DNA of 35,072 nucleotides, from positions 1 through 35,072 of the forward strand of contig NZ_JRNB01000092.1 in assembly GCF_000758885.1 (NCBI RefSeq). Direction: 5' to 3'. A program made the position numbers and the translations under genes. This stretch comes from Peptostreptococcus sp. MV1 (GTDB lineage Bacteria; Bacillota; Clostridia; Peptostreptococcales; Peptostreptococcaceae). This document shows positions 29,265 to 35,072 of the stretch, piece by piece; the stretch's first letter is position 1, and every line of letters begins with the position of its first letter. The notes under the pieces were generated by a model that did not search any database, had not been told where the DNA came from, and saw only the letters and a program-made list of their open reading frames with translations.

Positions 29265-32200
29265 ATGTCAGATAGTGTAGGCACAGTAAAACTTGGGGTC
29301 GAGTTAGACGCAGATATTTCTGAATCACTTAGCAAAGTGACCGACTCAATAGCTGGGAAGATAAAGTCCATGTTTGAAACTCCTGAAGGTGCTACTAAGA
29401 TGGGTGAAGCCTTTGCCAAGAGTATGGAACAATCTACAGCTAAGATGGATAAAATCATGGAAAAAGTCGATACTGGCATGGAACAGACAGTGACTAAAGT
29501 TGATGTGGCGCTACAGAAGATGATTGGTGGCATTAGTAAGGCTGTTGATATCCTTATGGAAAAGCTAAAAGCACTAAACACTCAGCAGATAAACCCTGGG
29601 CAAGATGTCATACCTAATATCAGTGATAAGATAAGCATACCACAGCCGAGAGCACCACCGATTAAGACAAATATTAAGGCGGACATACAATATTATCAGG
29701 AACAGATAGCCCTGATTAAAGAAACAATCAACCTACAAGAATCCGCAGCAGATAGGCACATTAAGAAAATTAAAGAGTTAGAGGCTGAATATAAAAAGGC
29801 TGCAACATCAATGAAAAGTGTTGGTGGACAGATTAAAGAAGTATTTGACCCTAACACAGCTAGTGCCAAAAAATTAGCTGGTGAGATTGCCAAAGAGAAT
29901 CAGGCAGTAGATAAGATAGGAATAAGTGTAGGTAACTTAAATTCTAAGCTGAGCCAGACAGAAAGACATATGAAGATGTTACAAGATAAGGCAAATAGTG
30001 CTACTTCAGGAGTAACTAAAGCTGTATCTAAAACAAATTCACGTCTAAAAAGTATCACTAACAGGACTTTTAGGGGCATGAGGTCAGCTATGATGTTGCC
30101 GTTTAAACCGACCATCAACGGCTTTAAAAGACTAGGTAGGGCGGCCCAAAACGCAGGAGAGAGAGGCAGCAAAAGTCTAGGAACATTAGATAAGTCATTT
30201 TGGAGAGTATTCAGGCGATTATTTATAATCGGCACAATATCTAAAATGCTAAGGGGACTTACAGGGTATATAGGTGATGCCTTAATGGCCAATGAAAGAT
30301 ATAGGGCTTCACTGGACACTGTAAAATTAAACCTTGCAGCTGCTTTCCAACCAATCATGGATATTATGATTCCTGCTTTGGTAAATTTGATGTCTTGGCT
30401 GGCTAAGGCAACTGGATATATGGCGGCTTTTATAGCCACAATGTTTGGGACAACTTATAAGGCTAGTGTTCAAGGGGCTAAGCAATTAAATACCCAGACG
30501 GCAGCCTACAAAGAAATGAGTAAGCAGTCACAAAAGACTGCCGATAAAGTGAAAAAATCAGCTAAGGAAATGATAGGATCCTTAGCAGGATTTGACGAGA
30601 TCAATACAATTAATTTGAAATCAGATGTTGAAAATGTTAAATCAGGAGATGGTGACGTTCCTAGTTGGGTTAATGCTGCCACTACTGAAATTGGTGATAC
30701 ATCTGTATTTGATAAATTCAAGAAGATACTGGATGGTATATTTAAGCCATTTAAGGAGTCTTGGGCAAATGAGGGTCAAAATACTGTAAATGCCTTTAAA
30801 TATGCCATGGGTGAAATATCTGAACTTGCAAAATCAGTAGGCAGGTCTTTGTATGAAGTATGGACCAATGGCACAGGAACCCAAATGTTAGATTCCATTC
30901 AGCGCTTATTACAGAATATATTACTACTAATAGGTGATATAGCTAAGTCGTTTAGGTTAGCATGGGATGACGAGGGCAGAGGTACACAAATTATCCAAAA
31001 TATAGCTGATGGAATAATTAATACTATTCAGTTATTTGGAAGTATAACAAATAGTATACGAGAGGTTTGGGGAGTTGTTGGTGATGAAATAGCTGTCAAC
31101 TGCCTTGATATCCTGGGTAATGTAACCCATCTGTTTTCACAAATACCAAAGACTTTTAAAGAGTCTTGGGAAAAGAACCAGATAGGCACAGAATTCCTAC
31201 AGCATATAGGAGATGGATTCAATAACATACTCGGCCTAATAAATGATGTGACGGGTTCTTTAGATGGTCTATGGGCTAAGTTTGGCCCATCTATCACAGA
31301 TACGGTCATGCAGTGCTTAAATGCCACTTCTGGGCTATTTGAGTCTATGACAATAGGCTTTAGAGGTGTTTGGGATAATGGTGGAAACCATCTATTTGAG
31401 TCGATAGGAAGACTTGCTACAAGGCTATTTGAGTTAGCCGGGCGTATATATTCTGATTTTATAGCACCAGTAGCAGGGAAGTTTTTAGAGATTCTCGGTC
31501 CAGCAATTGGTAAGGTGCTAGATATAATAGCTTCACTGTTAGATAAGTTTAGTGAACTTATTGAGTGGATCCTACAAGAAGGTAATCCAGCTTTTGATTT
31601 GTTGTGTGGTGCACTAGCAGGCGCAGGAGCAGCCCTGTTAACATATAAGGGTTATCTACTAGCAACGAGTATTGCACAAGCAGGCTTAGGAACGATTTTA
31701 TCAACAAATTTAGCCCCAGCAATAGGGCTAGTTACAAAGGCATTCGCTTTTATCTGCTCACCTATAGGGGCTGTTACACTTGCCATTGGTGCTGCGGTAG
31801 CCATAGCAGTAGTACTGTGGAAGAATTGGGATAAGATAGGTCCTGAAATTAAAAAGATATGGGAAGGTATAAAAAAGGCCTGCGTCGACATATTTACTGG
31901 CATAGGCAAGTTCATATCCGATACATGGGATAGTATAGTTAAGGGAGTTACCGAGTTTGGCTCTAAGGTCCTAAAGGGCTTAGGTGACCTAGTAATGTCC
32001 ATATTAAAGGGTGCGACTGAGTTTATGGCAAAGTTCATTACCTGGTATATCAACCTTTGGGGTGAGATAATCCGACTATGTGGTGAAGGTATATCTAAGG
32101 CACTAAAAGCCATAGTAGACTTCTTTGCCAAGTTCCTAACTGCTGGATGTGACCTAGTTAGACATATTGCCAGGGGTATAGGCAACACAATGAGTAGTGC

Positions 32201-32747
32201 AGTTACAGCCATGGCCAATGTTGGGAGAAGTATATTCAATGCTATTAAGAGTATTAACCTTTTCAGTATAGGTAAAAACCTAATCATAGGGTTATGGAAT
32301 GGTATATCATCTGTAACTGACTGGATTTTAGATAAGCTAGGTGGATTCTGTGACAGGGTAGTTGACACTGTGTGTGACTGGTTTGGCATCCATTCGCCAT
32401 CAAGAGTATTTAGGGACCAGATAGGTAAGATGATTCCTAAGGGTATGGCTATTGGTATTGAGGCTGAATCCAGTAAAGTTATGGACGCCATGAAAGACTT
32501 AATGAATATCCCGGAACTTTACCAACCTGAACTTTCGTTTATGGGAGATACAAAACCTCAACCACCACCAGATAAGGATGGCATTATTAAAGAGATAATA
32601 GACCTTATGGGTGGGGATAATGACGATAATCCGCAACCAAAGACCATTAATATAGTCTTAGAGTTAGATGGAGAGGTAATTGGCAAGAAGTCAGTTGAGT
32701 ATATAGATGACGTGCAAAAACGTACAGGAAAGCCAGTATTTACATAG
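29265..32747 (+). CDS. Tail tape measure protein
   Basis: 1160 residues from ATG 29265, after GTGAGGTGATT; an in-frame GTG at 29256 lies in that site. Coiled-coil N-terminal third (about 30-280), a conserved segment FWRVFRRLFIIGTISKMLRGL (about 310), hydrophobic stretches about 365-395 and 785-850 (AGAGAALLTYKGY, AIGAAVAIAVVLWKNW), and the C-terminal signature FGIHSPSRVFRDQIGKMIPK found in many tape measures. Between about 485 and 730 are seven units of about 36 residues, each with a Trp after a helix. It sets tail length and is likely to enter the cell envelope during DNA injection. No muralytic domain was recognised. Confidence 0.93.
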   Translation: MSDSVGTVKLGVELDADISESLSKVTDSIAGKIKSMFETPEGATKMGEAFAKSMEQSTAKMDKIMEKVDTGMEQTVTKVDVALQKMIGGISKAVDILMEKLKALNTQQINPGQDVIPNISDKISIPQPRAPPIKTNIKADIQYYQEQIALIKETINLQESAADRHIKKIKELEAEYKKAATSMKSVGGQIKEVFDPNTASAKKLAGEIAKENQAVDKIGISVGNLNSKLSQTERHMKMLQDKANSATSGVTKAVSKTNSRLKSITNRTFRGMRSAMMLPFKPTINGFKRLGRAAQNAGERGSKSLGTLDKSFWRVFRRLFIIGTISKMLRGLTGYIGDALMANERYRASLDTVKLNLAAAFQPIMDIMIPALVNLMSWLAKATGYMAAFIATMFGTTYKASVQGAKQLNTQTAAYKEMSKQSQKTADKVKKSAKEMIGSLAGFDEINTINLKSDVENVKSGDGDVPSWVNAATTEIGDTSVFDKFKKILDGIFKPFKESWANEGQNTVNAFKYAMGEISELAKSVGRSLYEVWTNGTGTQMLDSIQRLLQNILLLIGDIAKSFRLAWDDEGRGTQIIQNIADGIINTIQLFGSITNSIREVWGVVGDEIAVNCLDILGNVTHLFSQIPKTFKESWEKNQIGTEFLQHIGDGFNNILGLINDVTGSLDGLWAKFGPSITDTVMQCLNATSGLFESMTIGFRGVWDNGGNHLFESIGRLATRLFELAGRIYSDFIAPVAGKFLEILGPAIGKVLDIIASLLDKFSELIEWILQEGNPAFDLLCGALAGAGAALLTYKGYLLATSIAQAGLGTILSTNLAPAIGLVTKAFAFICSPIGAVTLAIGAAVAIAVVLWKNWDKIGPEIKKIWEGIKKACVDIFTGIGKFISDTWDSIVKGVTEFGSKVLKGLGDLVMSILKGATEFMAKFITWYINLWGEIIRLCGEGISKALKAIVDFFAKFLTAGCDLVRHIARGIGNTMSSAVTAMANVGRSIFNAIKSINLFSIGKNLIIGLWNGISSVTDWILDKLGGFCDRVVDTVCDWFGIHSPSRVFRDQIGKMIPKGMAIGIEAESSKVMDAMKDLMNIPELYQPELSFMGDTKPQPPPDKDGIIKEIIDLMGGDNDDNPQPKTINIVLELDGEVIGKKSVEYIDDVQKRTGKPVFT
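30715..31450 (+). repeat. Seven degenerate helical repeats within the tape measure gene
   Basis: Repeats at the protein level of about 35-40 residues ending in aromatic/Trp motifs: KPFKESW, RSLYEVW, KSFRLAW, NSIREVW, KTFKESW, GSLDGLW, IGFRGVW, each followed by a short Gly/Asn turn. DNA identity between units is low, so duplication is old. Confidence 0.7.
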
Positions 32748-32760
32748 AGGGGGACTTTAT

Positions 32761-33105
32761 ATGCTAAATATTAACGGAATTGATATAACTAAATATATAA
32801 AGCCGTATAAGGTATCGCTACAAGACTTAGATTCGGACTCCTCTGTCAGAAATGTAAAGGGTGAAATGATGAGGGACAGAATTGCGGTTAAGCGAAAGAT
32901 TGAACTTGAGTTTGGCCCTTTACAGAGTAATGATATAAAGGTAATCTTAGGGGCTACTGCGGGGGTATTCTTTAGTGTCACCTTCATAGACCCCCTAGAA
33001 GGTCAAATCACTAAGCAGATGTATTGTGGGGATAGAACTGCAGCTTTATATAGTAGTAATACAGAACTTTGGACTGGTCTTAAGTTTAATCTTATAGAAA
33101 GGTAG
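32761..33105 (+). CDS. DUF6711 family tail protein
   Basis: 114 residues from ATG 32761, after AGAGGGGG; a frame open further upstream overlaps the tape measure end and has no ribosome site. Begins NINGIDITKYIKPYKVSLQDLDSDS and continues with KRKIELEFGPLQSND, FFSVTFIDPLEGQITKQMY and TGLKFNLIER. The family lies between tape measure and tail-tip genes in Firmicute phages; it may be the distal tail or baseplate adaptor, as no separate Dit gene is present here. Confidence 0.8.
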   Translation: MLNINGIDITKYIKPYKVSLQDLDSDSSVRNVKGEMMRDRIAVKRKIELEFGPLQSNDIKVILGATAGVFFSVTFIDPLEGQITKQMYCGDRTAALYSSNTELWTGLKFNLIER

Positions 33106-33114
33106 GTGATAGAC

Positions 33115-35072
33115 ATGGGGAGTAAGATTATCAAAGAAGCTTTTTCAATGCCAGCAAGGGAGCTTAGGGCAAAAGTGACAATCGGAGATAAAGTATTTAC
33201 TGATGAACACTTAGAAAGCATAAGAGCCGTAACTGGATTGTCAGAGAGTAATGATTTTGAAGTAGGAACTGCCTTCATGGCATCAGCTACTATAAAACTA
33301 GTAGATAAATATGAAAATTTCAGAGAATCAAACTTTAAGGATAAACTGGCAAAGGTAGAGATTGGGGTTAAAACACCCCAGGACTTTGACTTTACGTCAA
33401 TAGGGGAGTTTATCGTGGACTCAGTAGGTAGTAATATGAAAAGTTGGGAGTTAAAATGCTATGACAGAATGCATAAGTTTAATGTTAAGTATGATTGCAA
33501 ATTAACTTTCCCAACATCCCTTAAAAATATAGTGCTGGATATATGTAATATTTGTGGCGTTGAACCATCAGACAACATCAAAAACTCTACACTACTTGAT
33601 AGAATTATTAAATTTAAGCCTAACTTTTATGATATGACTGCGAGGGAAGTTTTAGCCCAGGTAGCAGAATTAGTTTGTGCGTGGGCTTATATAGATGTTG
33701 ATTCCCAGAAATTGGATATAAGCAGCTATGCTGTAGATGATGAAATTAAGATAAATGATGACAACTTAATTTCATTTAAAGAATATAAAAATACAAGTAA
33801 TTCTGACTGCAAAATTCTTCTGGATAGTGTCAAGATAATCCAAAATGGGGCTGATGACGCAGACTACAACCCCGATAGCTCTAGGAAATTTCATATCGTG
33901 GATAACATGTTTATCCAGGGTAATGGTGCAGACTACATTGATAATGCTAAGAAATCTTTTAGATTCAATGAACTATCAGCCCTTTCCATAAAATACAACG
34001 GAAACCCAGGACTGAGACCTGCTAGATGCGTTAAGGTAATTAGGGCAGGTAAGGAATATAACTTCCTTCCTTTAGTTCGTAAGCTTACTTATAATGGTGG
34101 GCTAGTTGAGGAATGCGAGTGCAAACAGATTAATTATGACCCGGCTAATCGAAGGAAAGAGATTGTCAGACACGTGGAGAAGATAAACGCCCTACTAAAA
34201 GTTATGGATAACAAAATCCAATCTAAGGTGGGGACAGAAGAATTTCAAACACTAGTTGAACAAACAAAAGAAGAGATAAAATTACTTGCTAAAAACATTA
34301 ACTTAGAGGGCTATGTTAAGTTCGAGGACCTAAAAAAGCAAAATAAATCAACTGTTATCCACGGTGGTAACATCACTACCGGGGTAATCCAGTCAAAAGA
34401 TGGCGGCTTTGGTATTGATTTGGATAATAAGACTTTTTTCTTAGGGCGTGACTTAGAACATTATGCCCTACTTTTTGATGGTGAAAATCTGAAATTTGGA
34501 GCTGGTGGGATTAAATCAGACCAGTTTTCAGAGGGACTAAAACAGGAGTTGAAAGGTCAGGATGGACAATCCCAGTACGTTCACACCAGGTACTCAGATA
34601 GTGGTGGAGATGTAGGGTCTATGCATGTAAATGCAGTGGATGACTCAGGTGAGCCATACAAGTATATAGGCTTTGCCATAACTAACTCTAGTGGTGCGCC
34701 AGCTTTAAAGTCTGCGTATAAGTGGACTAAATATGTTGGTGATGATGGTGCTAATGGAACACCGGGAAAGTCAGGAGCAGATGGAAAGACGCCATATTTT
34801 CATGTAGCTTGGGCTGATAGCTCAAATGGTGCCGTTGGATTTACAACTCAGGGTGGCACAGACAAGAAATATATGGGGACTTACACCGATTTCACCCTAG
34901 AAGATAGTCAGAATTACAGTGATTATACTTGGGTAAGGGTAAAAGGCCAGGATGGAGATTCTTTTAAGTTTAATTTAATATCAAATGGAGATTTTCATAA
35001 TGATTTTGCCACAAACGAGCCTAGTAACGACCCTAACAAATTAAATGAATGGCAAGTCAAAAGTCAAAAAGA
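33115..35072 (+). CDS. Tail-tip / tail-associated protein, cut by window end
   Basis: Open from ATG 33115 (GGTAGGTGAT upstream) to the window end, at least 652 residues. Residues about 1-365 look like a phage tail hub/baseplate domain (ELRAKVTIGDKVFTDE, IGEFIVDSV, SWELKCYDRMHKFNVKYD, AREVLAQVAELVCAW, LRPARCVKVIRAG). About 355-400 is a coiled coil (IVRHVEKINALLKVMDNKI). Residues near 425-470 are strand-rich (GGNITTGVIQSKDGGFGID). A short collagen-like stretch lies at about 541-560 (GDDGANGTPGKSGADGKTPY), then GQDGDSFKFN. Such proteins bind the receptor or open the wall. The C-terminal end, where specificity or enzymatic domains often lie, is not seen. Confidence 0.8.
   Translation, partial: MGSKIIKEAFSMPARELRAKVTIGDKVFTDEHLESIRAVTGLSESNDFEVGTAFMASATIKLVDKYENFRESNFKDKLAKVEIGVKTPQDFDFTSIGEFIVDSVGSNMKSWELKCYDRMHKFNVKYDCKLTFPTSLKNIVLDICNICGVEPSDNIKNSTLLDRIIKFKPNFYDMTAREVLAQVAELVCAWAYIDVDSQKLDISSYAVDDEIKINDDNLISFKEYKNTSNSDCKILLDSVKIIQNGADDADYNPDSSRKFHIVDNMFIQGNGADYIDNAKKSFRFNELSALSIKYNGNPGLRPARCVKVIRAGKEYNFLPLVRKLTYNGGLVEECECKQINYDPANRRKEIVRHVEKINALLKVMDNKIQSKVGTEEFQTLVEQTKEEIKLLAKNINLEGYVKFEDLKKQNKSTVIHGGNITTGVIQSKDGGFGIDLDNKTFFLGRDLEHYALLFDGENLKFGAGGIKSDQFSEGLKQELKGQDGQSQYVHTRYSDSGGDVGSMHVNAVDDSGEPYKYIGFAITNSSGAPALKSAYKWTKYVGDDGANGTPGKSGADGKTPYFHVAWADSSNGAVGFTTQGGTDKKYMGTYTDFTLEDSQNYSDYTWVRVKGQDGDSFKFNLISNGDFHNDFATNEPSNDPNKLNEWQVKSQK

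Noticed and set aside
31652-32491. A 279-codon open frame on the minus strand inside the tape measure gene
   Set aside because: It is antisense to a well-supported gene, has no ribosome site and its composition follows from the coding bias of the opposite strand.
1-35072. tRNA or rRNA genes
   Set aside because: No cloverleaf pattern with the usual GTTCRA box or rRNA-like stretch was recognised on either strand by eye.

Overview
The window is the left part of an integrated siphovirus-type prophage in a low-GC Firmicute, most likely an anaerobic Clostridia/Tissierellia-type host. The AT-rich composition, strong purine-rich ribosome binding sites, heavy use of AGG/AGA and CTA codons, and the gene families point this way. 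The species cannot be fixed from the sequence. Positions 1-1711 are host chromosome: terminator-like hairpins and an rRNA m5U methyltransferase gene (RlmCD/RumA type). The prophage begins just after it. Its right end, with the lysis genes, lies beyond the window.

Layout. (1) Lysogeny module, minus strand, 1795-4677: tyrosine integrase, a PH-plus-SHOCT domain protein, and a self-cleaving S24 (CI-type) repressor. (2) A divergent control region, 4678-4863, has four related 16-bp operators, a leftward promoter with one operator exactly between its -35 and -10, and a rightward promoter overlapped by another. (3) Early/replication operon, plus strand, 4864-17325: Cro-like and excisionase-like DNA-binding proteins, small early proteins, a Cas4/RecB-like DUF2800 nuclease, a DUF2815 putative ssDNA-binding protein, family A DNA polymerase, DUF3310, a small gene broken by a frameshift, a VapE-type primase-helicase, a roughly 280-bp AT-rich region with ten TGTAAACCA-type repeats (likely replication origin), a VRR-NUC nuclease, an SNF2 helicase and a DUF1492/ArpU-type late regulator. 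(4) Late control region, 17326-17832: TGTCCCC direct repeats over an apparent activator-dependent promoter, a structured leader, two terminators and a strong sigma-70-like promoter. (5) Packaging and head genes, 17833-28035: terminase small and large subunits, portal, minor capsid (MuF-like), DUF6275, scaffold, major capsid, connector and head-tail joining proteins. (6) Tail genes, 28043 to the end: tail tube, G/G-T tail assembly chaperones with a dnaX-type A AAA AAG frameshift site, tape measure, DUF6711 and an incomplete tail-tip protein with a collagen-like stretch.

A separate mobile element, an IS110-family insertion sequence on the minus strand, sits between DUF6275 and the scaffold gene. 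The region upstream of its transposase can fold like a bridge RNA. About 430-530 bp on the other side is non-coding, rich in inverted repeats, and could not be assigned.

How the parts fit: in the lysogen the repressor keeps the rightward operon off and probably transcribes the PH-SHOCT gene with itself. After induction the early operon supplies much of a replisome plus recombination nucleases acting at the repeat cluster. The last early gene probably switches on the head and tail genes through the TGTCCCC promoter. The less ordinary items are the origin-like repeat cluster, the IS110 element with its candidate bridge RNA and the adjoining structured DNA, the late leader RNA, and a set of near-identical terminators inside the operons.
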